From assembly GCF_000001735.4 (NCBI RefSeq), contig NC_003074.8, positions 744,101 to 808,100 on the forward strand: a stretch of 64,000 nucleotides of DNA, given 5' to 3'. Origin of the DNA: Arabidopsis thaliana. Its lineage: Eukaryota; Streptophyta; Magnoliopsida; Brassicales; Brassicaceae. A model generated the notes under the pieces. That model was not told where the DNA came from. It did no database searches and worked only from the letters and a program-made list of their open reading frames with translations. Both the position numbers and the translations under genes were made by a program. Of this stretch, positions 50,454-61,600 are shown piece after piece (within the stretch, counting starts at the first letter, position 1; each line of letters begins with the position of its first letter).

Positions 50454-50649
50454 TATGCAGAACTGACTATAATCGCCGCGTCTCATAGCTTGAAGGAAGC
50501 TTGGATTTCATATCAGGTACTTGTTTGTCAAAATCGCATATGTTTCACTCAGTTTAGATGCTGATATACGATCTTCTTTTTGCTATTTATCAGCCAGTAC
50601 TGCTTGTGATGTATCTAGTGCAGTACATGCCTTCCCTTGGCTTTTGCTA
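50454..50649 (+). pseudogene. decayed continuation of SDR copy (parent exons 10-11)
   Basis: Downstream of the premature stop the parent sequence can still be followed: the rest of exon 10 (GAACTGACTATAATCGC.. to CATATCAG/GTAC) and exon 11 (CCAGTACTGCTTGTGATG..). It breaks off at CTTCCCTTGGCTTTTG near 50,646. Confidence 0.75.
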
Positions 50650-50884
50650 TTTAGTTTCTTTGCGCTCAAGAGGTTTTCAGATGCAGCTACGAGATAAATC
50701 GGACTACTGTATATAGTAATCCAACAGGCTTTTGAGCCCAGTGGACTTGAGTTCCTAGAAAAGAAAAACCGAAAAGAAAGTTATGTGATGCGTATATTGA
50801 AGACTAATGAAAAGCTTTTGGGGATTCACTTGCTGCCAGAAACTCACAGACAACACTCCTGCCAAAGCTGTCACAAGGCTGATC
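50650..50884 (-). pseudogene. fragment of ASCH gene 3' end (last exons)
   Basis: Diverged copy of 38,997-39,219, in opposite orientation to the parent, joined directly to the SDR copy. It includes the parent's last intron and exon (GATGCAGCTACGAG, CATCAACAGG-like CCAACAGGCTTTTGAGCCCAG, CCAGAAACTCACAGACAACAC). In the parental region the SDR exon 11 and this segment are about 0.5 kb apart, so the copy lacks that interval, which includes SDR exon 12. Confidence 0.8.
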
Positions 50885-51117
50885 ACTGTTCATTCTTTCC
50901 TTCTCTGCAGATATGTGCCGGCAGTAATTTAATTTTTGGTAACTGCTTTCTCCTTCTTCTCCTTTACTCATTTCCCCTATATTTCCTTCCTTTTATCATC
51001 ATTATATACAAATTGGTAAATATCATTTTTAGATTGTGATCTTCGAAAATTTATTATAGATGTCAATAGATCTAAAAGTTTATACAAGAAGAAAAGGTGA
51101 ACTCGGAAACCGAAAAG
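50885..51117. other. spacer before F-box gene
   Basis: 233 bp, T-rich, presumably the promoter and leader of the F-box gene. The junction with the ASCH-gene fragment is near 50,884. No TATA box stands out. Confidence 0.35.
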
Positions 51118-52818
51118 ATGGAGAAGGAAAGTCAGGAAAACTCGACCAGACCCGATGCTTCGTCTACTGTTTTCTCTTCCTCTAAGGTAATATCTCTCTA
51201 TAATCCAAATATCCAATCCTTTTTCTCTTATGTGGGTGATGCGATATTTATACAAATTGCAGAGTACATGCGCAAGCCCTAGCTATCTCAAAGAAGCTGG
51301 AGACTTGATCAGTAGGTTGCCTGATGATATTCTCCAACTAATTCTCTCCTATCTTCCAACCAGATTGGCGATCAAAACTTCCGTTTTATCCAGGCGATGG
51401 AGGCATGTATGGTCTGATACATGGTCCCTCTCCTTCCATAGGGACAGACCGGATGCTCCTTGTATTAACAGAATCCTAGATCGCTACAGGGCTCCCAAGA
51501 TGATGAGTTTTCGTATCTGTTCTTGTTGCAGGGCAGCCTGTATCAGCAGACCCGACACGCATGCTGACATCGACAGTTGGATCAACTTCGCCATGTCCCG
51601 AAACGTGGAGAATCTGTCCCTGTATCTCGATGAGGATAAATATGATATCCCTGAATTCCTTTACATCAATTCCTCTCTCAAGCAACTCTACCTTGATTTC
51701 GGCTGCAAAAAGGATTTTATATCTCTGAATCCCAAATGTTCTGTGTCTTGGACATCCCTGAAGAACCTGTCATTGTATCATTGCAACATCTCTGATGAAT
51801 CCATTGCTATTATTCTATCTGGTTGTCCCATTCTCGAAAGCTTATTGTTGTTTTTCTGCAAGAAACTGAAGGTCCTTGATCTCAGCAAATCACCGCGTCT
51901 GATAACATTAGAAATCACTCGTAGATGTCGAATGGAGCCAACACAGCTCGTTGCACCACATATCCGTTGTCTCAGATTGATAAACTCTGAGAAACCATGT
52001 GCTTTAGTTGATGTCTCCTCTTTATCCCAAGCTGAACTAGACATTACCGCTTACGCAATAGTTGATAATAAACTGGAGGCTGATTTTCATCAGACCATGG
52101 TGGTAAAGATGTTAGAAAAGTGTCAGAATGTGGAGAAGCTTACTTTGGGGGCAAACTTTCTTAAGGTATATGTTTTCACTCCTGATTTAGTTTACATAAT
52201 TAGGCTCTGATTTTCAAGAAAACTAGTGTGTTTTTTGGTATACACTCATTTGTCTTCTGTTTTTTTTTGTTTGTTATAGATGTTATCTCTTGCCGAGCTC
52301 CGTGGTGTTTCTTTTCCAAAGTTGAAGGCTAAAGCTCTGATACTTGAGACAATGATCTCTCGATATGTTATTCATGGTATAGTAAAGGTGCTACAAAACT
52401 CGCCTGACTTGAAGAAGCTAACCATACACCCAATGGGGTCTGCCGGCTCATATCCCATACCGGTAATTATGAATATTCCTTGACCCCGAATTTTGAATCA
52501 TCATATTGAAATATACTTGCATTACAGGAAGAGCATATTGACATATACTTGGATTCTCATGGCTTGAATTGGGATCCATCCTGGAGCTCGGAGTTTAAGA
52601 ACACTTCCCGCAGGAATGTAGAGTCAAAGCAAGTGGCTTCGTTTCTGCAACTTGTGCTTAAAACCATATCAACATTAGAGTTGATTGTCGCAAGGTTGGA
52701 AGGTTATATCAAAGGAAGACGTTTTGTAGAGTTGCGTCAGATGGTTCCAATGCTTCCTCGCAACAACGATGTCTCCATTGTGCTCAGCTCAAGAAGAAAA
52801 CGATTCAGAGTGACTTAA
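51118..52818 (+). CDS. F-box/LRR (RNI-like) protein
   Basis: Four coding exons: 51118-51186, 51263-52165, 52280-52462, 52528-52818, giving 481 residues without a break. After a short polar N-terminus encoded by exon 1, the F-box motif follows (residues about 30-75: ISRLPDDILQLILSYLP, TRLAIKTSVLSRRWRHVW), then leucine-rich RNI-type repeats (SLKNLSLYHCNISDESIAII, CPILESLLLFFCKKLKVLDL). Such proteins are substrate receptors of SCF ubiquitin ligases; the substrate is unknown. It belongs to the large, rapidly evolving Arabidopsis F-box superfamily. It is the only apparently intact gene inside the inverted-repeat module. Confidence 0.9.
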
Positions 52819-52949
52819 GTCATTTTACATTTAAGTAGTACACTAGATGAAAATCTCTTGTTTGTTTTTCTTACTGAAATAATCGAATTCTGTTAAATTG
52901 ATTTTAAGTTGTGAAATTGTTTTTACGTTTTACCATTTCCAATCTACTG
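52819..52949. other. 3' flank of F-box gene
   Basis: Presumed 3' UTR, T-rich. Nothing else seen. Confidence 0.35.
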
Positions 52950-53220
52950 GCTAACCTCGGAAAAACGGTCTAGTGAGCGAGCATTGCCTTGAGAAACAGT
53001 ACCCGCCAAATCCAGCTCTCATGTACACAGTTTGATATTATTTCTTTCCAGTACTTTTGATTCAGCAACAGAGAGTTCTTTTCGGGCTATGTAAGAATCA
53101 ATTTGCATTGTCTGCAGCCTATCCGGTGGGGAGCTGAGCCAAGGAGCAAGATTTGCTCCATATCCATTTTCTTCAATTCTAGTTATGCATGCCTTGAGAT
53201 CCACGTACCTAAGATAAACA
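52950..53220 (-). pseudogene. unidentified coding-like fragment
   Basis: On the minus strand an acceptor-like TTATCTTAG at about 53,212 is followed by an open segment with protein-like composition: [55 protein letters not shown]. It meets a stop (ACA TGA), after which the same frame continues sensibly (ELDLAGTVSQGNARSLDRF) to about 52,950. The pattern is that of one or two exons of a broken gene copy. I do not recognise the parent family. Confidence 0.45.
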
Positions 53221-53269
53221 AAGAATCAGTCAGAGGTGACAAACCTAGGACAAAAGAAGTTGCGGAATC

Positions 53270-54060
53270 GAACAAATTTTGGCCTAAGGAACAGAAGCAA
53301 GGCATATCAAATATCACAAGTCTCAAGGTCTTGGATCTCTCTGAGAACAATCTTGATGGATCTCTCCCTTCATCTCCTGGGATACAGGCATGAAAGAATC
53401 TCTCGTAAGTTCATCTTCGCTTTTGCGTTTCATATACAGCTTCACTATCGTAATACATAACTTAGCAGTGAACTGGAAGAATTCAAAGCAAGGTCTTGCC
53501 AACAATAACGTCTGCCTCTACACTCTGATAGACCTCTCCATAACAAGCTATTCGGAGAAATCCCATATTCTTTAGGCAATCTCAAAAGCTTAAAGCTTTT
53601 AAACCTCTCATACAACGACATCTCTGGATTGATCCCACAAAGTTTTGGAAATCTTGAGAAGGTAGACCTTTCACACAATAACCTCTCAGGCGAAATCCCG
53701 CAGAAACTATCCAAGCTCAGTGAGCTGAATGTATGGAGTTGAGCAACAACAAACTTATAGGTAGAATCCATGAGAGTCCTCAGCTAGACAGATTGAACGA
53801 TCCGAACATTTACGCAAACAACAACAAAATATGTGGAATGCAAATCCAAGAACCATGCTCGACACAGACCAAGCAGCCAGAGAAGCAATGTTTTCATGGA
53901 AAGCTGCAGTCATAGGTTGTCCTTGTGGAATTCTAATGGCAGTTGTCTAAATGTATATGGTTGGCTATTTCAGAGACTCATCACCACCACCAAGGCGATC
54001 TCTCAAGAACAGATGACTGAAGAAATCAAAATCTCTGTTTTTTTTAAAACGAAATGGAAG
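53270..54060 (+). pseudogene. receptor-like protein (LRR-RLP) pseudogene, C-terminal half
   Basis: Leucine-rich repeats can be read in pieces: [59 protein letters not shown] and [16 protein letters not shown]. These are followed by the juxtamembrane SPQLDRLNDPNIYANNNKIC and GMQIQEPC. In another frame comes a transmembrane-like FSWKAAVIGCPCGILMAVV. Stops and frame changes near 53,391, 53,740 and 53,875 break it, and the N-terminal LRRs are missing. It resembles Arabidopsis RLP C-termini. Not functional as a receptor. Confidence 0.75.
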
Positions 54061-54307
54061 ATTATTCAGATGCTGTAACATTGAAAAATAAAACAGTCTG
54101 TTAGCAATCCCTATGAAGTGATGTTATCAAGAGAGTTAAACAAAGTAAATTGTCAAATCACTTTCCAAAAAGTTGTATTTTGATCCTCTGTTTTTTACTC
54201 GATGAAAACAGAATCGTTTAATGTAAACATTGGCAGCATATAACAAATTCACAAAAATCTGTGTCTTTTTGGTGACATCAAGGATTTTAAGATAACAGCA
54301 GAGATTT

Positions 54308-54473
54308 GTTAAGCAAAAAGATTGTTTAAACAAGAAATATCACCTTCTTGCGATGACGATCAGTGTGAGACATATATTCCAATGGAACACGAGCACCCCT
54401 AGAAAGCTTTGAAAGAACAGATACTAAATCTCCAAGACCGGAAATGTCCTCATTAGCAACCTTCTTTATGATA
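54308..54473 (-). pseudogene. DEG7 exon-14 fragment, inverted
   Basis: 166 bp matching the reverse complement of 60,258-60,423 over exactly the same length. It covers most of DEG7 exon 14, its donor and 36 bp of the following intron. I count two substitutions (CCGG versus CTGG and ATGTCC versus ATATCC). It is too short to encode anything on its own. Confidence 0.92.
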
Positions 54474-54737
54474 CAAAAATGGTTGCAGATACAATTTCCA
54501 TCTTACTTATCCTCACTCCTAAACTTAACAACTGCATACAAGTAGCCAATGCACAAAGTAATATCTAGCTACTTTACTATACCCAAGAGGGATCTAGAAT
54601 GTCAATTGCATAGAGTCCATGGTCATCATCAGGGACCAATACTTCAATATTATCATCCAACGGCTCTGTATAACCTGCCAACAAAATAACATTCAAGTTC
54701 AAGATCTGCTTCATAACTCACTTTTCTAAAAGTCCAT
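54470..54737 (-). pseudogene. LCAT3 exon-2 fragment
   Basis: 268 bp matching 36,811-37,077 in the same orientation. It covers LCAT3 exon 2 with parts of introns 1 and 2. By eye it differs by one inserted A and one G-to-C change. It overlaps the DEG7 piece by the shared bases GATA and touches the right inverted arm at CCAT. Confidence 0.93.
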
Positions 54738-55265
54738 AGTCAAACACAGACAAAATCTTCTAAGTGATCCTCATCAACCATTTGCTTTCAGATTTTGATT
54801 TTGGTGACAGGAATCGATTTGAGAAATAACCCCAAAACCTGAAATAGAATCAATTGTATCTAAAATGGGATTGAGAGACGTCAAAATTGTTTTGAATAGA
54901 ATGAATTGTACCTAAAAACAACAACTTTCATCAGATTGAGAGAAGAAGACGAAAAACTAATATGGAGCTAGCAACATGTATACTATTTCACTTTTTTTAG
55001 AGTTTTTCAACCAATCAGAAGGCTGTATTTCACCCCCACTCTCACAAAGTGAGCGTTGAGCGCGTGAGAGCACTTCTGTGGGTGTACCCCTTTGGAAATC
55101 ATGCCTTTTTTAATCTACGCACTCCTCTCTGAAATCCCCATCGCGTGCAATTGTTTTTGTTTTCTTCTCTTAACCAGTGTAAACCGAAACCAAAATCAAT
55201 TCTAATTTAAACCTAACCGAAAAATCAATTTCAATTTCATATAAGAACTCCACTATCAAATTAAC
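54734..55265 (-). repeat. right arm of 7.5-kb inverted repeat
   Basis: Inverted counterpart of 47,734-48,372. It is shorter at its outer end because it lacks about 100 bp present on the left. The distinctive core (CACCCCCACTCTCACAAAGTG..) is identical in both arms. Confidence 0.85.
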
Positions 55266-55619
55266 AAATCATATAAACGTAAGTCTTTAAGTATAATATT
55301 TTTATTAAATCGCGGTACAAGCCTAGTCAGAATATACTGTTTTATTTTTTCCAAAACATAAATTATACTATAATTTCATTTTGTCTTAACAGATATTTAA
55401 TTTCATTCTATGTGCTATACTCTAATACTTAACAACTAATCGGAGCACTAAGAATATACTAATAAAAATCGCTTAGAAAGGCAAAACAAATTACTATCAT
55501 CAGATTTCTTCCCCAATCTTCTTCTTCATATCCTTGAAGGAGAGAGTATAGAGAATCCGATCCAAAAACCCTAAACCCCATTTCCCGCGGATTTTCTCCC
55601 AAGCTGATACGGAGATCAA
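55266..55619. other. DEG7 promoter and leader
   Basis: 354 bp between the right inverted arm and the DEG7 ATG. AT-rich, then a C/T- and A-rich leader. The inverted arm ends only about 350 bp upstream of the DEG7 coding region, so the composite module may contribute to its promoter. Confidence 0.45.
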
Positions 55620-58600
55620 ATGGGAGATCCGTTGGAGAGGTTGGGTTCTCAGGCATCAATGGCTACTGAGTCTGTCATGAAGGAGGACTTGTGTTTAGAG
55701 ATCGATCCTCCCTTAACTGAATCCGTTGCCACCGCTGAAGATTGGCGTCGTGCTCTCGGTAAGGTTGTTCCCGCCGTCGTTGTACTCCGCACAACGGCTT
55801 GTCGCGCCTTTGATACCGAGTCCGCCGGTGCTAGCTATGCTACTGGTTTTATCGTTGATAAGCGACGTGGGATCATCCTCACCAATCGCCATGTGGTTAA
55901 GCCAGGTGCGCCTTTTGACTTGTTGAGAAACGAGTGTCAGAAGATTAGCTGGGTTTCAAGAATTCATAAGAGATGATGTTATTGTTGTGGAACTGTAGAA
56001 CTGATCATGGTTTTTCAAAGTATTTGTTTTTGGATTGTTCGATTTTCCATAGGTATTAGTTACATGTTTATCTAGAATGGCTTAGCTCGATATGGATATG
56101 GAGATTATTTGGTCATTCCTTCTGGGTTTGAGTAGACAGAGAATCTCTTTAGAGTTCAGTAAAATTGATTTGTAAATTCTTTCTTCTTACGTAGGCCCAG
56201 TAGTTGCTGAGGCAATGTTTGTGAACCGAGAGGAAATCCCAATCTATCCTGTATACAGGGATCCGGTAAGTCATTTCGGTTTATGTTCGATCAAATGAGC
56301 ATGCATCTGCAGGAGCTAGAATTTGTGTCTCATCTTTTTATGTTTACTTTTCTCCCTTCTCGACTTGTCCATTGTCATCAGGCTGACATTCTTTGGTATT
56401 CTTTTCAGGTCCATGACTTTGGCTTCTTTTGTTATGATCCCAGTGCTGTACAGTTTTTGACTTACCAAGAAATTCCTCTTGCCCCAGAGGCGGCTTCTGT
56501 TGGACTCGAAATTAGGGTTGTTGGAAATGATAGCGGAGAAAAGGTAAGATACATAGGATGGCGGATTACTTCATATTTTAGACTGTATTTTTCAGTTTCA
56601 TGTTATAAAAGCAGTCACTTACTCAACTTAGCTCTCAATTTAAATTTTGATGAGGTCAGAACTGTCTATCTATTGTTCAAGTTATTCTGTCAAATGTCAA
56701 ACTTAGGGTGCAAAAAAAAATGCATTTTAATATATGTTTGGTGCATTAAGACGCATTTATGGATAAGTAATGCTTCTGGTAACTGGAGTGTTGATTTGCA
56801 GGTTTCCATACTGGCTGGTACTCTTGCGCGGTTGGATCGGGATGCTCCACATTACAAAAAGTATCTCTGCTTCACTGCTCATGTTTTTTAGTTCTGCTTA
56901 TTCCTCAACATGAAAATTTGTTTGATGTTACTTGATACTTGCATGAAATCTTCGTAATTTCATATAGGTAGTAATTGTTGAACTAGTAATATACCACCGG
57001 TACCTTTTATAGTTTCTTATGGCTACCTGCTTTGTAATTTTTATTTTATTTTTTGGTGCAGGGATGGTTATAACGACTTCAATACGTTTTATATGCAAGT
57101 AAAGTGACTCTGTCCTCTTTAATATTTATTGCTTTAAATTTTAGTCACTAACTTATTTTGAACTGAATTGCATGCTGTCACTCTGTGTCAAAGCCTTGTT
57201 TTCTCTTCTTAGTCGTGTCATGCTTATGGTTAATCCCTGTTTCCACAAAAATGTGTCTCTTACTCGTATTTACTCTAAAATATCACGAGTCTACCACTAG
57301 GGTAAAACTTTCCTGTTTGTAGCTTATTGTGCAATACACAAGTATGTTATGCTACTGTTATTCAAAGTGTAAACCTTACACATACGCTACTGTTTGTTAA
57401 TATGGTATCTGTGTTTATAGGCAGCATCAGGTACTAAAGGTGGTTCAAGTGGTTCTCCCGTCATTGATTGGCAAGGCAGGGCAGTAGCTTTGAATGCTGG
57501 CAGCAAGTCGTCAAGTGCATCAGCCTTCTTCCTACCACTTCAACGAGTGAGCAATCTCTGTTTCTCGTATACTTGTATCGATGGTTCAGTTACGACTAGA
57601 ATCGAGATGGTGTAACTTATTTAGTCACTGAAATAACCCCTGTAAATTCAGAACATTAGATTATTGTGTAGCTTCTGCTTCTGTCAAAGTTAAGAATTGA
57701 TAAGTGTATAAAGCCTCCACTAGAGGGTTGTTTAATGTGCTTGGTATTCCGAAAAATAGTTCATGCTGGAAGTGTGTACAATGTTACGAATAAACTACAC
57801 ATCTACTTCAGATCTCTTCTTTTCATGTATGGGATCCTGAGAATCTAGTAGGAAACACTGGGAAAGTCAGACATGGTTCTGGATCTCATTTTTTTTGTTC
57901 TTTACAAATCATTTTGTATTTCAACCCCTATATTAATTTGAAGTTTAGTTAGAAATTTGCTTAAGACTTTTGACCAAGAATGGTTCTCTTGTTTGGAAGG
58001 TTGTTAGGGCGTTAAGTTTTCTCCAAAAAAGCATTGACTCGCGGACGGATAAGCCAAAAGCAGTTCATATTCCTCGTGGTACACTTCAGGTTTGTTTTTC
58101 CCTCTCTGATTTTTGAGACTCTTCATAGTGCCGTTACGAAAATTTCCGCGAATATCAACTTTTGACTCTTTTTTAAATAGCTGGGTTCAGTTTATTGTCT
58201 GAAAAACTACACATACCATTACATGTACATGGTATGTCAATTAAATGTATGCGATATGAATGTTGTGTTCAAATCCTAGAGGGAAAATATATACGTTGAA
58301 AATCGTGAATATTACTTGATATCTGAATGACCATGGAACTTTGATCTGGACTACTGTGGCTGGTGATAGAAAGAATATCCTTGGGATCTGAAATAGTTCA
58401 TGGTTTAATTTCTATTCACTTTCCAACGATTGTTAGATTTGAGATTCAGAGGAAGTTCAATATCTCTTACTTAATTATTAGTTCTGGGGTTTTCTTATGT
58501 AAGCTTTTATCTGTTTTCTTGTGTACTTTAGATGACATTTCTTCATAAAGGATTCGATGAGATACGGCGACTTGGTCTCAGGAGCGAAACTGAACAGGTA

Positions 58601-61600
58601 CATACTATTCCTTCTTACCATCATTTAGGGCATCAGCTTTCCTCGTGATGCTCACTAACACCTTACAAAATGCTATCTCTTGATCGTGTAGGTGGTTCGA
58701 CATGCATCTCCAACTGGGGAAACAGGAATGCTTGTTGTCGATTCTGTGGTGAGTGCATTGCTTTATTAATAACATTCAATACAATAATTATTTTCAAAGA
58801 ATATGGCTATTGTTTAAGTGATGGTTAAATTCGAAACTTTTTATCCTAAATTTGATATGTCGTGATGGTAGGTGCCAAGTGGCCCTGCTGATAAACATTT
58901 GGAGCCGGGAGATGTTCTTGTTCGGGTGAATGGAACAGTAAGTTGTCTTGATTGCATCTTCTTAGTGAGAATTTAAATTTTTTTTGCCTCAAGTAATCGA
59001 GAATTGTGATATCTTTTGCGGCAACATTAGTAAAGAAACGTATTGTTTAGAGATTGGTTATTACCTGGCCACAGAACGTATTAATCAGTGCACTTAGATT
59101 GTCTAGTTCCTTTTTCCTCAGTTTGCTAAATCTTCCTTTATGCGTTTGATTGTTATTACAGGTGCTCACACAATTTTTGAACTTGGAGAATCTGCTTGAT
59201 GACGGTGTTGGCCAGATACTTGAATTGGAGATTGAAAGGGGTGGACAACCACTATCTGTTAGTGTATCAGTGAGTTCCATTCTTCTATTTCTAACTTTGG
59301 TTTTATGTTCCTCGTAGTCTTCTAGGATCTTGTGTTTAGTTTCTGCCCTGTCACATACTGACTAGAAAAGCAGGAGACTATGCAAAGACTAGAAGTAAAA
59401 TATATGTAGCCGTCTCTTCTCTTTTATTTTGGTCATTAAATTTGTTCTTGTAGCTCTTTTCGTTTCCCCTGATAGATGGAGTTCCTCAATACTTAATTTG
59501 CATTTAGAATTCTGCCTTAATGTGATTTATACTTCCTATCTATCATAAAAATCAAGAGCCTTATGTGTTTGTGTATTTCCTGCCACAGGTACAAGATTTA
59601 CACTCAATCACTCCAGATCACTTCCTGGAAGTAAGCGGTGCTGTAATTCATCCGTTGTCTTATCAGCAGGTAACTTAACTATGACTTGAAAAGATATTAT
59701 CTGGAAATTTCTGTGCCTGCATGCATGATATTCTTGTGTCGTACAGGTGGAACTGTTGTGTTTAATTATGGCTTGTAACTATTTAATGTTCTATTAGTTG
59801 GAGAATCATATCAACATGCTAGATATTTTATTCATAATAAATGCTGTGGATCCACTTTATCCCCCACACTGTCTTGCTAGATCTGATTATGGAAGCATAA
59901 CTAAGTGAAATAGTGATGTGACTACACTACCTCCTGCTAATAAAGAAGCTTACACGTATTTCACTGACACTTTCTTATTGGCATTAGCTGATCTTAAAAT
60001 ATTGTGATTTAACAGGCTCGCAATTTTCGTTTTCCTTGTGGCCTGGCTTATGTTGCGGACCCTGGGTAATTCCCTCTACTTCCGCCATCAAAATTTTCAC
60101 GTTTTCTTGATTTATTTTTGACTGATGTGTCAATATTCTGACATGTGAGCTTATTGTTAATGTAAATGATTACGTGTCTCTGTATTTCTGGATTTACTTT
60201 GAAGAGCTCTTTTCTATTCAGATACATGCTATTTAGAGCTGGGGTCCCTCGACATGCTATCATAAAGAAGGTTGCTAATGAGGATATTTCCAGTCTTGGA
60301 GACTTAGTATCTGTTCTTTCAAAGCTTTCTAGGGGTGCTCGTGTTCCATTGGAATATATGTCTCACACTGATCGTCATCGCAAGAAGGTGATATTTCTTG
60401 TTTAAACAATCTTTTTGCTTAACTTCCTAACCCACTGTAAGCATATACTTGTCAAAATTTGATGCTAGCATTTATATATGATATTTTCTTAGGCTACTCC
60501 ATATCAGCATCTTCATTCTTGCAAACAGTTTGTTGATTCTGTGATAATATTACCTCTCTACTCGGTGTTCCTAGTGTGTGAAATTTTGTGCTACTGCAGT
60601 GCTGCTAGATCTCTGTGATCACTTTTTACGGAAAACCGTTATCTTTAAGACTATAATTTTCACAACTGTGGATCTTTTTGCGTTAGCAACGTTCCTGTTA
60701 TTAACATGCTTGCTTGTCCACGTTTCGTTTTGAACTCTATGTTAATACTCAAACGAGAAGTACTTATTGTCGGGTTCCATTCCTGCAGTCTGTGTTAGTC
60801 ACGATTGATCATCATGAATGGTACGCTCCTCCTCAGTTGTATACCCGTAATGACAGTTCCGGTTTATGGGATGCGAAACCTGCAATTGAACCTGCTTCTG
60901 TTTCACCATCTATTGGTAATAATGGCTTTCCTATAAGCCAAGATATTTCTCTATGCCATCACGATACGGAACCCATGCATGAAGTGAATGTTCGTGGGGT
61001 TACTGATATTGCAGCGATTATGGAAACTTCTAGTGGGGATGGTTCTCAGAATGATTTTGGCTCAGAAGCAAAGAAACAAAGAGTTGACGAGGATTCTTCA
61101 GATGGGATTGCTGCAAACGGTTCCTTATATGGCAGTGAATTTAAATCTGATGATGCAATGGAAACAGATACTACAGTTTTAAGAGACTTCGAAGGTGCAA
61201 CAGCACTGTCTGCTAATGCTTCATTGGCTGAGCGTGCTATTGAGCCTGCACTTGTCATGTTTGAGGTAAAGACGAAAACTTCTCTCAAAGTTATCAGTTT
61301 CACCAGCTGTTGAAATTTAATACTTTTTATGTGGTGTGCTATTTCTCACTGTTTCTTTTTTGATTCTTAGTAGTCAATTGATTTTTCATTCACAACATTT
61401 GATAATACTTGAGTAAGTTTGGGTGTATCAGTTGATTCAATAATTTGCACAGAAGATGGGTGTGTCACTGAACGTACCTGTATAAAATAGTATACAATGT
61501 TGACTTCAAGGTTCAGAGTTCCTACATCATCAAAGAGTACAATTTGATAACACAAAGTAGTTACTTAGATTATTTCTCAAGAACATGTTAGATTTGGTAA

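Larger units (their letters stand above)
47734..55265. mobile_element. inverted-repeat-bounded composite of captured gene fragments
   Basis: Two nearly identical inverted arms enclose, from left to right: tropinone-reductase-like pieces; a plus-strand copy of SDR exons 6-11; a piece of the ASCH gene 3' end; an intact F-box/LRR gene; an unidentified minus-strand coding fragment; a broken receptor-like protein; a DEG7 piece; and an LCAT3 piece. No transposase frame is visible, and I could not find a convincing target-site duplication at the outer ends (GTTAATTTGATAG). It could be a Pack-MULE-like or fold-back element, or the result of repeated template-switching repair. The structure is seen directly; the mobile-element interpretation is inference. 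Confidence 0.45.
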
